Assembly: GCA_016866305.1 (NCBI GenBank)
Contig: VGMX01000001.1
Coordinates: forward strand, 108,358-172,357
Direction: 5' to 3'
Length of the DNA: 64,000 bases
DNA from: Chlorobiota bacterium
Lineage (GTDB): Bacteria; Bacteroidota; Chlorobiia; Chlorobiales; Chlorobiaceae
Shown here: positions 19,778 to 29,454 of the stretch, one piece after another
How the letters are laid out: each line of letters begins with the position of its first letter
Position numbering within the stretch: the stretch's first letter is position 1
Program-made: the position numbers and the translations under genes
The notes under the pieces: model-generated
Told to the model about the DNA's origin: nothing
Seen by the model: only the letters and a program-made list of their open reading frames with translations
Database searches by the model: none

Positions 19778-21881
19778 TGAAAGAAAGCGTCCAGGCAAGG
19801 GCAAGCACATAGGCCGAATAGAGCAATACCGGCTTCCACTGCCCGATCTCTTTCTTCATGACTCCCATGGCGGCAACGCATGGAATGTAAAGCAGCACGA
19901 ACACCATCAGGCTGAGCGCGGTGGCCCGATTGAACGATGGATCGTTTTTCAGGATTTCGGCCAGTTCAGCCGAAGATTCATCGGTCTGTGCGAGCGCATA
20001 GATGGTGCCCATGGTTGAAACCACGACCTCCTTGGCGGCAAGACCCGTCACCAGTGCAATACCGATTCTCCAGTCGAATCCGATCGGCCTGATGACCGGT
20101 TCGATGACCTGGCCGATCCTCCCGGCAATCGAGTACTGCAACTGCGCGGACCGCGTGCGGTATGCAACTGCCTGTAAAGCGGCATCCTTTTTGTCGGCAT
20201 CCATCAGGCTCCTTTCAATGCGTGCGGTTTCTTCGGCCGCAATGCGGTCGATTTCCGCATTGCGGGGAAAATTGCTGGCCGCCCAGATGACGATAACCGC
20301 TGACAGAATGAGGGTTCCGGCTTTTTTCACGTACATCATTGCTTTCAGTTTCGCCTGGAACAACACCGAGCGCAGGGTAGGCCAGCGGTATGGAGGAAGT
20401 TCCATGACAAAGGGCTCGGAATCGCTTTTCAGCACGGTGGATTTCAGAAGCCTGGCAGTCAGAAGAGCAACTGCGACACCGAGCAGATAGATGGCGAACA
20501 TAACGTTGGCGGCGACATCCGGAGGAAAAAAAGCTCCGGCAAGCAGCACATAGACCGGGAGCTTCGCTCCGCAGCTCATGAAGGGAATAACCAGAATCGT
20601 CGCCAGCCGGTCAGTTGGACTTTTCAGGGTCCTTGTGGCCATGATTGCCGGAATCGAACAGCCGAAACCGGTGATCATGGGAATGAACGATTTGCCGTGC
20701 AACCCGAACCGGTGCATGACCTTGTCAATGACGAATGCCGCTCTTGCCATATAGCCGGATGCCTCCAGAAAGGAGAGCCCGATGAAAAGCAGCACGATAT
20801 TGGGCAGAAAAACCAGAACCCCGCCGACCCCTGCGATGATGCCGTCGATGATGATGGAGCGGAGCGTGTCGTTTTGCAGCAGGGGCCCGACTGCTCCCGC
20901 AAAAGCCGCAAACAGGGCTTCAAGCACATCCATGAGCGGAGAGCCGAGCGTAAAGGTAAGCTGAAAGATCACCCAGACAACAAAAAGGAATACCGGCAGG
21001 CCCAGCACCCTGTTCAGGACAACCATGTCGATATAGTCCGTAATCGAGGACTTCTCTTTCTCGGCAATACGCACGCACTCTTTCATTGCACCGCGAATAA
21101 AGGCGTGGCGGTCTTCGGTAATGAGCATTTCAGGATCCGAGTCGAAGAGCTTTCCGGCATTTCTGATCGCCTCCTGAAGCTCAAGCTCGACCTTGACCCA
21201 TACCGGGTACTGCTGTACCTGATGATAGACTTCCCGGTCATTTTCAAGCAGCTTGATGGCAAGCCATCGGGTATCTGCAGCTTCAAGCGATTTCTCGCGT
21301 TTCAGAAGGGTGGCGACCGCCGTGACGGCATCCTCCGTTTCCTGCCTGAACGAGAGCTTGTTTTTCCGGATTTCAATATCTTTTTCGTACACCCTGACAA
21401 TATGGGCAAGCAGCGAGTCGATGCCGGTTTTCCGCTTCGCCGAAGTCGGGACGATGTGGCACCCGAGCAGCAATTGAAGCTGTTTGACATCGATGACGAT
21501 TCCACGTTCTTCCAGCTCGTCGATCATGTTCAGGGCAACAAGAAAGTCTACCTGCATTTCCATAATCTGTGTCGTCAACAGCAGATTGCGCTCGAGATTG
21601 GAGGCCTCGAGCACGTTGACTACGAGATCCGGCTTCTCGTCAAGAAGAAAGTTGCGCGTGACAATTTCTTCGGGGGAATACGGGGTAAGCGAATAGGCCC
21701 CCGGCAGATCGACAAAACGGATACGGTACGAACCGTAGTCTGCATATCCCTCGTGTTTTTCAATGGTGACACCTGAAAAGTTACCCACTCTCTGGTGTGA
21801 ACCCGTCAGAACATTGAAAAGTGAGGACTTGCCGCAATTCGGATTACCGGCGAGAGCAACGCTGATCTCTTTTCGATGCAT
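19746..21881 (-). CDS. feoB: Ferrous iron transport protein B
   Basis: Inner-membrane Fe(II) permease with a cytoplasmic GTPase domain. The 711 residues begin with the G domain (VALAGNPNCGKSSLFNVLTG G1, VDLPGAYSLTPYS G3, VALNMIDE G4), followed by a helical spacer and two Gate domains with many membrane helices, such as GFGCSIPAIMATRTL and FMSCGAKLPVYVLLAGAFF. The C-terminal region ends in hydrophobic segments. FeoA is encoded immediately upstream with a TGATG overlap. The gene tail-overlaps topA. Confidence 0.95.
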   Translation of the reverse strand: MHRKEISVALAGNPNCGKSSLFNVLTGSHQRVGNFSGVTIEKHEGYADYGSYRIRFVDLPGAYSLTPYSPEEIVTRNFLLDEKPDLVVNVLEASNLERNLLLTTQIMEMQVDFLVALNMIDELEERGIVIDVKQLQLLLGCHIVPTSAKRKTGIDSLLAHIVRVYEKDIEIRKNKLSFRQETEDAVTAVATLLKREKSLEAADTRWLAIKLLENDREVYHQVQQYPVWVKVELELQEAIRNAGKLFDSDPEMLITEDRHAFIRGAMKECVRIAEKEKSSITDYIDMVVLNRVLGLPVFLFVVWVIFQLTFTLGSPLMDVLEALFAAFAGAVGPLLQNDTLRSIIIDGIIAGVGGVLVFLPNIVLLFIGLSFLEASGYMARAAFVIDKVMHRFGLHGKSFIPMITGFGCSIPAIMATRTLKSPTDRLATILVIPFMSCGAKLPVYVLLAGAFFPPDVAANVMFAIYLLGVAVALLTARLLKSTVLKSDSEPFVMELPPYRWPTLRSVLFQAKLKAMMYVKKAGTLILSAVIVIWAASNFPRNAEIDRIAAEETARIERSLMDADKKDAALQAVAYRTRSAQLQYSIAGRIGQVIEPVIRPIGFDWRIGIALVTGLAAKEVVVSTMGTIYALAQTDESSAELAEILKNDPSFNRATALSLMVFVLLYIPCVAAMGVMKKEIGQWKPVLLYSAYVLALAWTLSFITYRGALLLL

Positions 21882-22174
21882 CAGCGGATTCCCCCGCAGC
21901 AGTATCGCTCTTTTTTATCCGCGGACATGGGGACGCCGTCTCCGGCTTCACCGGTCTTGCGCACCGAGATGCCCTCAGCTTCACTTTTTCTCAAGGTGAG
22001 ATACATCCCCTTGAAAAAAATCTCTATCGGATCACCCAGCGGTGCGACCCGCAACACCTTGAAGCGGGTGCCGGTTATGAGCCCCATGTCAAGAATGCGA
22101 CGGCGCACTGCATGCTCCGCCTTGACCGCGGTTACTTCGGCCTTGTCTCCAACCAGCAGCTCCGACATTTTCAT
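21881..22174 (-). CDS. feoA: Ferrous iron transport protein A
   Basis: Small SH3-like cytoplasmic partner of FeoB. The 97-residue protein contains AVRRRILDMGLITGTRFKVLRVAPLGDPIEI, the FeoA core with the conserved LxxLGLxxG-like turn, and ends with a cysteine pair (RYCCGG). An AAGGA Shine-Dalgarno site precedes the ATG at 22174. The upstream 60 bp are very AT-rich, a likely promoter, but no clean Fur box is visible. The stop overlaps the feoB start by one base. Confidence 0.9.
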   Translation of the reverse strand: MKMSELLVGDKAEVTAVKAEHAVRRRILDMGLITGTRFKVLRVAPLGDPIEIFFKGMYLTLRKSEAEGISVRKTGEAGDGVPMSADKKERYCCGGIR

Positions 22175-22351
22175 GCTTCTTGTCCTTACAGATACTGTAA
22201 AATTTTTTAAATAGATTTAATATAAATAACTCTCATGGAACAGAAAAAATTCTCACGTTTTTTATTCCCCTCACATTCACTGCGGGAAAAAGGAGCCCCG
22301 GCAGTTCGGGATCAACGCAGCAACCGAATTGCGGATCACATCAGCAAGGGG

Positions 22352-25084
22352 TTATGTCTGGACAAGGCTGCGAAGAACCGACTGCAAAATACCGCCGTGA
22401 CGGAAATAATCTGCCTCCGGAACAGTATCGATCCTGGAATGAACGGAAAAGCGCGTTGTCTTTCCGGTGAGCGGAGAACGAGCGACCACGGTCACGGCTG
22501 CCCCCGGCGCAAGCAGGTGTTCGACGGGAACATCGAAAAGTTCCGTCCCGTCGAGGTCCAGAGTTTCCAGGTCTTCACCGTCGGCGAACTGAAGTGGCAG
22601 AACCCCCATGCCGACAAGATTCGAACGGTGAATCCGCTCAAAACTGACGGCAATCACCGCTCGCACTCCGAGCAGCATGGTGCCTTTGGCTGCCCAGTCC
22701 CGACTGCTGCCCATACCATAATCACTGCCTGCAATGATGACCAGGGGAACCGCCTGGTTACGATAACGCATGGCGGCATCATGGATAGTCATGATCTCCG
22801 TTTCTGTGCCGTCAGGGGAGAACCAGGTTGTAAATCCCCCCTCCGTTCCCGGTGCGAGCAGATTGCGAAGCCTGATATTGTCGAAGGTGCCCCTGACCAT
22901 CACCTCGTGGTTCCCCCTCCGGGAACCGAAGCTGTTGAAATCCTCAGGTGAAACACCCATATCCAGCAGATACCGGCCGGCTGGCTGCGAGGGCCTGATG
23001 CTGCCTGCAGGACTGATATGGTCGGTTGTAACGGAATCGCCGAAAACCGCAATTGCACGGGCTTCCCGTAACCGCCCGACAGGGGAAGGAACGGCATCCA
23101 TTTCATCAAAGAACGGCGGCTTTCTGATGTATGAAGATGCGCTGTCCCATTGATAGCGTTCGCCTTCAGGAGCAGAAATGCTTTGCCATTCAGGGGTGCC
23201 AAGGAAAACATTGCTGTACCGCTCCCTGAACTGCCCGGCCGTAACCGATCCGGCGACAATGCGACGGATCTCCCCGTCCGAAGGCCAGATATCCTTCAGA
23301 TATACCGGACTTCCGCCGGCATCAGTGCCCAGCGGGTCCGACAGGAGATCAAGCGTGATTGTGCCGGCAAGGGCATAGGCGACAACCAGCGGAGGGCTCG
23401 CAAGGTAATTCGCCCGAACCAGGGGATGGATGCGTCCTTCGAAGTTTCTGTTCCCCGAAAGCACCGAGCAGGCAATGAGGTCGCGACCGGTTATCGCATC
23501 AGAAACCGCTTCGTCGAGAGGTCCCGAATTACCGATGCAGGTGGTACACCCGTACCCGACCGTCGAGAATCCGAGCGCTGCGAGATCGGAGGAAAGTCCG
23601 GAAGCATCAAGATAATCGGTAACCACCCGGGAACCGGGAGCAAGCGAGGTCTTCACCCACGGCTTGATTGCAAGCCCTCTCTCCCTGGCTGCACGCGCCA
23701 GAAGACCGGCAGCAACCATGACGGAAGGATTGCTGGTATTGGTGCAGGAGGTGATGGCGGCAATCACGACGGCACCATCTCCCGGAAGCTGTTCAACCGA
23801 ACCCGCAGCGATGCGGAACACCTGAACGGAAGCCGGATTCCCGCCCTCATTTTCCATGTCACGGCCGGCGCTGTTGCCATCTCCCCTGCCGTAAAGGTTC
23901 TTCAGATCAGCACTCCATCCTGCGTGTGCCAGTCGGAGCGGAACACGGTCCTGCGGACGTTTCGGTCCGGCAAGTGAAGGCTCAATGCTTGAAAGGTCGA
24001 GATCGAATATCCGAGAAAACACTGGATCGACGTCACGATCACGCCATAACCCCTGCTCCTTGCAATAGCGTTCGACAAGGTCGCACTGCGCTTCACGCCC
24101 GGTCGCCCTGAGATAATCGAGAGTCAGGTCATCGACCGGAAAGTAACCCATGGTAGCCCCGTACTCCGGCGCCATGTTGGCGATGGTGGCCCTGTCGGGA
24201 AGGGAAAGAACGTCGAGTCCCGGTCCGAAGAACTCCACGAAATCGTTGACAACACCCTCCCTGCGAAGCATTTCCGTTACGGCGAGCACCAGGTCGGTTG
24301 CCGTAACCCCTTCGGCAGGTGAACGGAGGAGACGCACTCCGGTAATTCGCGGCAGGGAAAGGGAAACCGGCTGACCAAGCATGACCGCTTCAGCCTCGAT
24401 GCCGCCCACTCCCCAGCCGGCGACTCCAAGCGCGTTGATCATGGTGGTATGACTGTCTGTCCCGACAAGCGAGTCGGGAAACGCCTGGCCATTGCGACAG
24501 ACGACCACCCCGGAAAGGCACTCGAGATTAACCTGGTGTACAATACCTGTGCCGGGAGGAACGACCCTGAAATTCCTGAATGCTTTCTGCCCCCACTTCA
24601 GAAAAGCATATCGCTCGCGGTTGCGGAAAAACTCATGTTCAAGATTGCGGTCCAGAGCGTCATTCGAGGCCCACACATCCACCTGCAGTGAATGGTCGAT
24701 CACCAGATCGCAGGGAACGAGCGGGTTGACGCGCTGGGGATCGCCACCCAGCTGCAGGCAAGCTTCCCTCATGGCGGCAAGATCAACGATCGCCGGTACG
24801 CCGGTGAAGTCCTGAAGCACAACCCGGAAAGGTCTGAATGCTATATCGGCAGTACCGCCGGAGGCTGGCTCCCAAGAAGCAAGGCTCCGGATGTCCTCAT
24901 GCGTGACCGAGTACCCGTCGCAATTCCGGAGCGCCGACTCAAGCAGTATCTTCAGGGATTTCGGAAGCGCGTCAAGAGTACCGAACCCCATTGCGGAAAG
25001 CGCCTGCAGGGAATAGATGGAAACCGCCCCCTGAATGGTATGGAGCGGACGCACGGCACCTTTCGGGTCGATAGGCGTGCTCAT
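22352..25084 (-). CDS. acnA: Aconitate hydratase (AcnA/IRP type)
   Basis: [4Fe-4S] enzyme interconverting citrate and isocitrate, used in either TCA direction. The 910-residue protein has family-typical length. The N-terminal part contains VLQDFTGVPAIVDLAAMR and VGTDSHTTMINALGVAGWGVGGIEAEAVMLGQ. The cluster cysteines lie in IAAITSCTNTSNPSVM and GYGCTTCIGNSGPL. The swivel domain has GSDYGMGSSRDWAAKG with the catalytic serine/arginine loop. A HIT gene lies 40 bp upstream. In a reductive-TCA autotroph this enzyme would run toward citrate; direction is inference. Confidence 0.95.
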   Translation of the reverse strand: MSTPIDPKGAVRPLHTIQGAVSIYSLQALSAMGFGTLDALPKSLKILLESALRNCDGYSVTHEDIRSLASWEPASGGTADIAFRPFRVVLQDFTGVPAIVDLAAMREACLQLGGDPQRVNPLVPCDLVIDHSLQVDVWASNDALDRNLEHEFFRNRERYAFLKWGQKAFRNFRVVPPGTGIVHQVNLECLSGVVVCRNGQAFPDSLVGTDSHTTMINALGVAGWGVGGIEAEAVMLGQPVSLSLPRITGVRLLRSPAEGVTATDLVLAVTEMLRREGVVNDFVEFFGPGLDVLSLPDRATIANMAPEYGATMGYFPVDDLTLDYLRATGREAQCDLVERYCKEQGLWRDRDVDPVFSRIFDLDLSSIEPSLAGPKRPQDRVPLRLAHAGWSADLKNLYGRGDGNSAGRDMENEGGNPASVQVFRIAAGSVEQLPGDGAVVIAAITSCTNTSNPSVMVAAGLLARAARERGLAIKPWVKTSLAPGSRVVTDYLDASGLSSDLAALGFSTVGYGCTTCIGNSGPLDEAVSDAITGRDLIACSVLSGNRNFEGRIHPLVRANYLASPPLVVAYALAGTITLDLLSDPLGTDAGGSPVYLKDIWPSDGEIRRIVAGSVTAGQFRERYSNVFLGTPEWQSISAPEGERYQWDSASSYIRKPPFFDEMDAVPSPVGRLREARAIAVFGDSVTTDHISPAGSIRPSQPAGRYLLDMGVSPEDFNSFGSRRGNHEVMVRGTFDNIRLRNLLAPGTEGGFTTWFSPDGTETEIMTIHDAAMRYRNQAVPLVIIAGSDYGMGSSRDWAAKGTMLLGVRAVIAVSFERIHRSNLVGMGVLPLQFADGEDLETLDLDGTELFDVPVEHLLAPGAAVTVVARSPLTGKTTRFSVHSRIDTVPEADYFRHGGILQSVLRSLVQT

Positions 25085-25124
25085 GGTGTCTCCTCCGGGT
25101 TCCGGGTTGAAAAAGAAAGACCGG

Positions 25125-25511
25125 TCAGCCGTGATGGGTGGCTTCGCCCGGAAATGGCGGCCAGCCCATTCTTGTTCCCCCGATCAGATGGCCATGAATG
25201 TGAAAAACGCTCTGCAGGGCATCCGGCCCGCTGTTGAAAACCAGCCTGTAACCTGAATCAATAATGCCGGTTATTTCGGCCACCTTTCTGGCGGCGAGCA
25301 GGATATGACCCGCCACGTCGAGATCTTCCGTCCCCAGATCGCTGAGCGAAGCGATATGCCGGACAGGTATTATCAGCACGTGCTGCGGCGCTGCCGGGCT
25401 GATATCCCTGAAGGCCATGACATGCCCGTTACGGTAGACTTCCGTCGCGGGAATCTCCCCTCTGACGATGCGACAGAAAAGACAGTCGGAATTATGAATG
25501 GTCGTACTCAT
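25125..25511 (-). CDS. HIT family nucleotide-binding protein
   Basis: Histidine-triad protein, probably a nucleoside phosphoramidase or nucleotidyl hydrolase. The 128 residues start CLFCRIVRGEIPATEVYRNGHVMAFRDISPAAPQHVLIIPVRHIASL, the standard HINT/HIT N-terminus including the CxxC zinc-like pair. The catalytic triad is in VFHIHGHLIGG, where the middle position is glycine instead of the more usual leucine/valine (HxHxH is still intact). It sits 40 bp upstream of acnA on the same strand. Confidence 0.9.
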   Translation of the reverse strand: MSTTIHNSDCLFCRIVRGEIPATEVYRNGHVMAFRDISPAAPQHVLIIPVRHIASLSDLGTEDLDVAGHILLAARKVAEITGIIDSGYRLVFNSGPDALQSVFHIHGHLIGGTRMGWPPFPGEATHHG

Positions 25512-25558
25512 GAATGATCGGTCTTGCTTGCGAAACTGTTGAGGTCGGAGCCAGGATG

Positions 25559-26080
25559 CTACTGCTTGTTCTCCCGCGATACTGCAAGCGTGAGCGCTTT
25601 GCTGTCTCCCATAATGAATACCGTCAGCGGACCTTTTGTCGCCTGAAGCGTCCCGCCCGTACCCTCATCCGAGGTGACGATGGTCAGACTCGTTTCGAAA
25701 CCGGCCTTTTTCAGAAGCGCGTCGTACTCCCTCAGGCTGTTTGCCGGAACCTGTTCAATGGTAACCGACCATCCGTCCGTATCGCCTGTCTGGGTTCTGG
25801 TAGCCATCCTGATGATACCGGAGGCAAAGCGGGGAACGTCCGCAGGCATGTCTTCAGGCCAGGTCGCCTTGTTCTGGGTGACTTCGAATTTCTTTCCCTC
25901 AGTCTCGATGGAAATCTTGCCTGAGCCGGTATTGAGATCGACATCGCTCCCTGTGGACTGTTCTATGACTTTTTCAAGAATAACGTCCTCCGCTTTTTTC
26001 TGGCAGGATGAGAGCAATGCGACGGAAACCATAAGGAAAAAGGACGCGGCGGCCTTACGGGGAAAAAGATGTTCTTTCAT
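25559..26080 (-). CDS. Hypothetical lipoprotein
   Basis: Putative lipoprotein of about 173 residues with no function I recognise. The start MKEHLFPRKAAASFFLMVSVALLSSCQKK at 26080 gives a lipoprotein signal with lipobox LSSC, which the tracked upstream start would bury. After a short linker come ISIETEGKKFEVTQNKATWPEDMPADVPRFASGIIRMATRTQ and a C-terminal alpha/beta-looking half. The first part resembles short bacterial lipoproteins that follow a DxNxGxGxIxIE pattern. It lies 47 bp upstream of the HIT gene on the same strand. Confidence 0.7.
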   Translation of the reverse strand: MKEHLFPRKAAASFFLMVSVALLSSCQKKAEDVILEKVIEQSTGSDVDLNTGSGKISIETEGKKFEVTQNKATWPEDMPADVPRFASGIIRMATRTQTGDTDGWSVTIEQVPANSLREYDALLKKAGFETSLTIVTSDEGTGGTLQATKGPLTVFIMGDSKALTLAVSRENKQ

Positions 26081-26185
26081 GAGTGGACAATTCGGAATTA
26101 CAATGCCAGAAAGCCGTTGAACCTCGCCCTGTAAATGTACATAATTACAGGACAAGAACAGGGATTTCGCCAGTAAAAAAAGGCA

Positions 26186-27523
26186 TCATGCAGGTTCTTC
26201 AGGACTACGGGATACGGGAGCTGTCTCCTCCTTTTCCATCACCACCTCTATGCGGGATGCCAGCACCTTGTCGATACGCTTGCCATCGAGATCGATAACC
26301 TCGAGCCGCCAGCCCTCCCATGCCATCACATCGCCGGTAACCGGCATTCTGCCAAGAAGCCACATCAACAGCCCGCTCAGGGTGTGATAAAGCCCCTTAT
26401 CCTCCTCGGGCACGCTCGTCAGATCGAGAGTATCCTTCAGCTCCGGCACGGGAATCATGCCATCGAGCAGCCAGGTACCGTCTTCACGCTCCACAGCCCA
26501 TGAATCCTCCAGATTCCGCGGCACAAACTCGCCGGTCACCGCTTCAAGCAGGTCCTGCAGGGTTACCAGCCCCTGGATTTCGCCGTACTCGTCAACAACG
26601 AACACCATCTGGGTACCTGATCTCCTGAAGTGATCGAGCAGCTCCATGCCGGTAAGCGTTTCCGGCACATAGACGCACGGCTGCAGCTGTGCAGTGAAAT
26701 CGGTAAGGCCTCCCTTGAGGGTCTGGGCAAGCAACTGCTTGGCGTTGACCACGCCGAGCAGGGTTTGCAAGCCACCCTGGCAGACAGGAAAACGGGAGTG
26801 TTCAGACCCCGTGACCCGCTCGATATTCTCTTCAAGAGGCCGTGCTACATCAAGATAGACGATATCAGCCCTCGGCACCATGAGGGTGCCGAGCTGACGG
26901 TCGTCGAGCCGGAACACATTGCGCACCATCTCGTGCTCCTGGCGCTCTATGATACCGGCTTCCGACCCCTCCTCGAGCATGGCATGGATCTCCTCCTCGG
27001 TTACACTCGGCAACGCCTGGGGATTTTTACCCATGAGGCGCAGGATGGTATCGGTGGAGACGGAAAGCAGACGCACAAATGGCCTGGTTATGGTTGCAAG
27101 GGTCCGCATTGGCCGGGATACGAAACGGGCTACACCTTCCGGATTGAATTGGCCAAGCCGTTTTGGAACAAGCTCCCCGATGACAATGGTGACATAGGTG
27201 ATGGAAAGCACAACAATTGCCGTTGCCAGTATGCCGCTGATTTCGCTCTCCATTCCGAGAGACTGCAACCACAGGGACAGCGGTCGGGCAAGAGCTCCTT
27301 CTCCGACGATACCGTTGAGAATGCCGATCGAGGTAATCCCGATCTGTATGGTGGAAAGAAACCTTGTTGGCTCCTGTCCCAGGCTCACCGCAACTTCGGC
27401 AGCTTTGTCGCCGTTACCGGCAAGTTTCTGCAGCTTCGAGCGCTTTGCCGTCACCAGAGCAATCTCCGACATGGCGAACATGCCGTTGACAATAATGAGA
27501 AATAAAAGAAAAAGTATTTCCAT
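26186..27523 (-). CDS. CNNM/CorC (HlyC-type) family membrane protein with CBS domains
   Basis: Membrane protein of the so-called hemolysin family, more likely linked to Mg2+/Co2+ transport. Of 445 residues, the first 190 form a DUF21/CNNM membrane domain (MEILFLLFLIIVNGMFAMSEIALVTAKRSKLQKLA, then FLSTIQIGITSIGILNGIVGEGALA). A CBS pair follows (RLDDRQLGTLMVPRADIVYLD and CVYVPETLTGMELLDHFRRSGTQMVFVVDEYGEIQGLVTLQDLLEAV). The end is a CorC_HlyC domain (DGTWLLDGMIPVPELKDTLDL). The transport substrate cannot be inferred. Confidence 0.88.
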   Translation of the reverse strand: MEILFLLFLIIVNGMFAMSEIALVTAKRSKLQKLAGNGDKAAEVAVSLGQEPTRFLSTIQIGITSIGILNGIVGEGALARPLSLWLQSLGMESEISGILATAIVVLSITYVTIVIGELVPKRLGQFNPEGVARFVSRPMRTLATITRPFVRLLSVSTDTILRLMGKNPQALPSVTEEEIHAMLEEGSEAGIIERQEHEMVRNVFRLDDRQLGTLMVPRADIVYLDVARPLEENIERVTGSEHSRFPVCQGGLQTLLGVVNAKQLLAQTLKGGLTDFTAQLQPCVYVPETLTGMELLDHFRRSGTQMVFVVDEYGEIQGLVTLQDLLEAVTGEFVPRNLEDSWAVEREDGTWLLDGMIPVPELKDTLDLTSVPEEDKGLYHTLSGLLMWLLGRMPVTGDVMAWEGWRLEVIDLDGKRIDKVLASRIEVVMEKEETAPVSRSPEEPA

Positions 27524-27894
27524 ACATGGAGGGTTGAACCTTCAGGCGTCCGTACTGCCAGCCTGTTGCATGGCGGCCGGAACGCAAGCGCTCGCCATCG
27601 GGATTCTCATTCAGACAATTTGCTGTTAACGATATACTGCAACTTCTTTATTTTAGACACCTATCCAAACCGCCGACGTTACAATTCCGTTACACATGCC
27701 GGCAATACGGACAATTGAAAGGAGTTTCGATCCACTGTAACCTGATTGTAACAGCTGTTAACCCAAATATGGGTAAAAAGGTTCATTATAAGCTTTTCTC
27801 ACGGCGTTACGATACTCTTTATGCTTGAAAAAACCTTTTATCCCCCCTATTTTACGGCATATGCCGGTTTGATGCTGAAACCATTGGAAATCCC
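27524..27894. other. Divergent intergenic region, no gene seen
   Basis: About 370 bp between the CNNM-type gene and the FISUMP gene. It is AT-rich in its centre, with promoter-like stretches for both directions. I see no tRNA, hairpin with a T tract, or coding frame with support. Confidence 0.5.
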
Positions 27895-28560
27895 ATGATC
27901 ACCTGGAGAAACACCTTCGCCCTCATCGTCCCTCTGCTCCTGTTTGTGAGTGCTTGCAGCGGAGGGAAGCCGAAATCCGTGACCGACATCGATGGAAAAA
28001 GGTACGAGACCGTCGCGATCGGCAACAGGATATGGACAGCTGAAAATCTCACCGTATCCCGTTACCGAAATGGCGATCGTATCCCTGAAGTCCGTGATCC
28101 GGAAGCGTGGTCGAAGCTGACAACCGGAGCCTGGTGCTGGTACGAAAACAGCAATGAAAACGGAAAAACATACGGGCGGCTTTACAACTGGTATGCGGTG
28201 AACGACCCGAGGGGACTTGCCCCGGAAGGGTGGCGCGTAGCCACCGATAACGACTGGACGGTGCTTGCCGAAACACTTGGGGGTGAAAAGATCGCCGGTG
28301 GTCGCATAAAAGGGGAGAGGCTCTGGAAAGAGACCGACACTGAAGCGGGAAAGAGCGGTTTCGACCTGGTTCCGGCAGGGGCACGGCGCGATACCGACGG
28401 GGCGTTCGTGCTGCTTGGAGAGTACAGCCGGATCTGGTCGTCAACGGAAAAAGATACCGTCCGTGCCCGGGGGATCGCTGTCGGCTATTTCGATCCGGTG
28501 CTGCGCCGAGGGGAAGCCTGCAAACGGCTGGGATTCGCGGTACGCTGCGTGAAGGAGTGA
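27895..28560 (+). CDS. FISUMP-domain lipoprotein
   Basis: Surface lipoprotein of about 221 residues; function unknown. The signal ends at the lipobox FVSAC (MITWRNTFALIVPLLLFVSACSGG). The rest is a FISUMP domain (Fibrobacter succinogenes major paralogous domain): VTDIDGKRYETVAIGNRIWTAENLTVSRYRNGDRIP, GAWCWYENSNENGKTYGRLYNWYAV, GWRVATDNDWTVL and SRIWSSTEKD, ending with GFAVRCVKE. This domain is abundant in the Fibrobacteres-Chlorobi-Bacteroidetes group. The gene is convergent with frdB, eight bases away. Confidence 0.85.
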   Translation: MITWRNTFALIVPLLLFVSACSGGKPKSVTDIDGKRYETVAIGNRIWTAENLTVSRYRNGDRIPEVRDPEAWSKLTTGAWCWYENSNENGKTYGRLYNWYAVNDPRGLAPEGWRVATDNDWTVLAETLGGEKIAGGRIKGERLWKETDTEAGKSGFDLVPAGARRDTDGAFVLLGEYSRIWSSTEKDTVRARGIAVGYFDPVLRRGEACKRLGFAVRCVKE

Positions 28561-28567
28561 GCGGTCT

Positions 28568-29341
28568 TCAGACTGAATCCCTGACGACCCGTTCCTTGCC
28601 GGAAAAAAGTTTTGCCGCAAGGAATCCCCTGTTCATGCGGGCGATGGTGGTGACGGAAATCCCCTTCGGACACTCTGCCTCGCAGGCATAACTGTTGCTG
28701 CAATTGCCGAACCCCTGCCGATCCATTTCTGCGACCATCTTCCGTACCCGTGTGGCCGCTTCCACCCTTCCCTGAGGCAGGAGCGCGAGATGCGACACCT
28801 TGGCGGCGGTGAACAGCATGGCCGACGCATTGGGGCATGCCGCAACGCAAGCTCCACAACCGATGCATGCCGCAGCGTCGAACGCTTCGTCAGCATCTTC
28901 TTTCGGTACCGGAATGGTGTTGGCATCGGGAATTCCGCCGGAGTTCACCGATACATACCCTCCTGCCTGGATAATCCTGTCGAGTGCACTCCGATCCACA
29001 ACAAGATCCCTGATCACCGGAAAAGCTTTCGACCGCCACGGCTCAATATGGATTACAGCTCCATCGCTGAACGAGCGCATGTGCAGCTGACAGGTGGTCA
29101 CCCCCCGCACCGGACCGTGCGGACGACCGTTGATATAGAGGCTGCACGTTCCGCAGATACCCTCCCGGCAGTCATGATCGAACGAAACAGGATTACCTCC
29201 CCCCTCGATCAGTTGCTGATTGAGCACATCGAGCATTTCAAAGAAAGAGATGTCCGGGGAAATCCCGCTCACGGTGTAGGTGACCATGGCCCCTTTCTCG
29301 TTTGCGTGTTGCTGCCGCCAGATTTTTAGTGTAAAATTCAT
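28568..29341 (-). CDS. frdB: Fumarate reductase / succinate dehydrogenase iron-sulfur subunit
   Basis: Electron-transfer subunit linking the flavoprotein to the quinone site. The 257 residues show the [2Fe-2S] ligands [23 protein letters not shown] plus TTCQLH, the [4Fe-4S] motif [13 protein letters not shown] and the third cluster region [15 protein letters not shown]. The gene is third in a C-A-B order with 113 bp between it and frdA. Sequence does not fix the direction; fumarate reduction fits the rTCA setting inferred for the organism. Confidence 0.93.
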   Translation of the reverse strand: MNFTLKIWRQQHANEKGAMVTYTVSGISPDISFFEMLDVLNQQLIEGGGNPVSFDHDCREGICGTCSLYINGRPHGPVRGVTTCQLHMRSFSDGAVIHIEPWRSKAFPVIRDLVVDRSALDRIIQAGGYVSVNSGGIPDANTIPVPKEDADEAFDAAACIGCGACVAACPNASAMLFTAAKVSHLALLPQGRVEAATRVRKMVAEMDRQGFGNCSNSYACEAECPKGISVTTIARMNRGFLAAKLFSGKERVVRDSV

Positions 29342-29454
29342 AATCTGTGATTTATGGCGATCTTAAAAAAGTGTCATGAGCGGCCTGACTGCAACGAGGA
29401 TGAAGCGCAGAAATCGGGACGCACAATAACTTCAGTATCTTTTTTCAGATGCCG

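Noticed and set aside
22175-22240. Fur-type box upstream of feoA
   Set aside because: The region is AT-rich, but no 19-bp Fur-like palindrome could be read with confidence.
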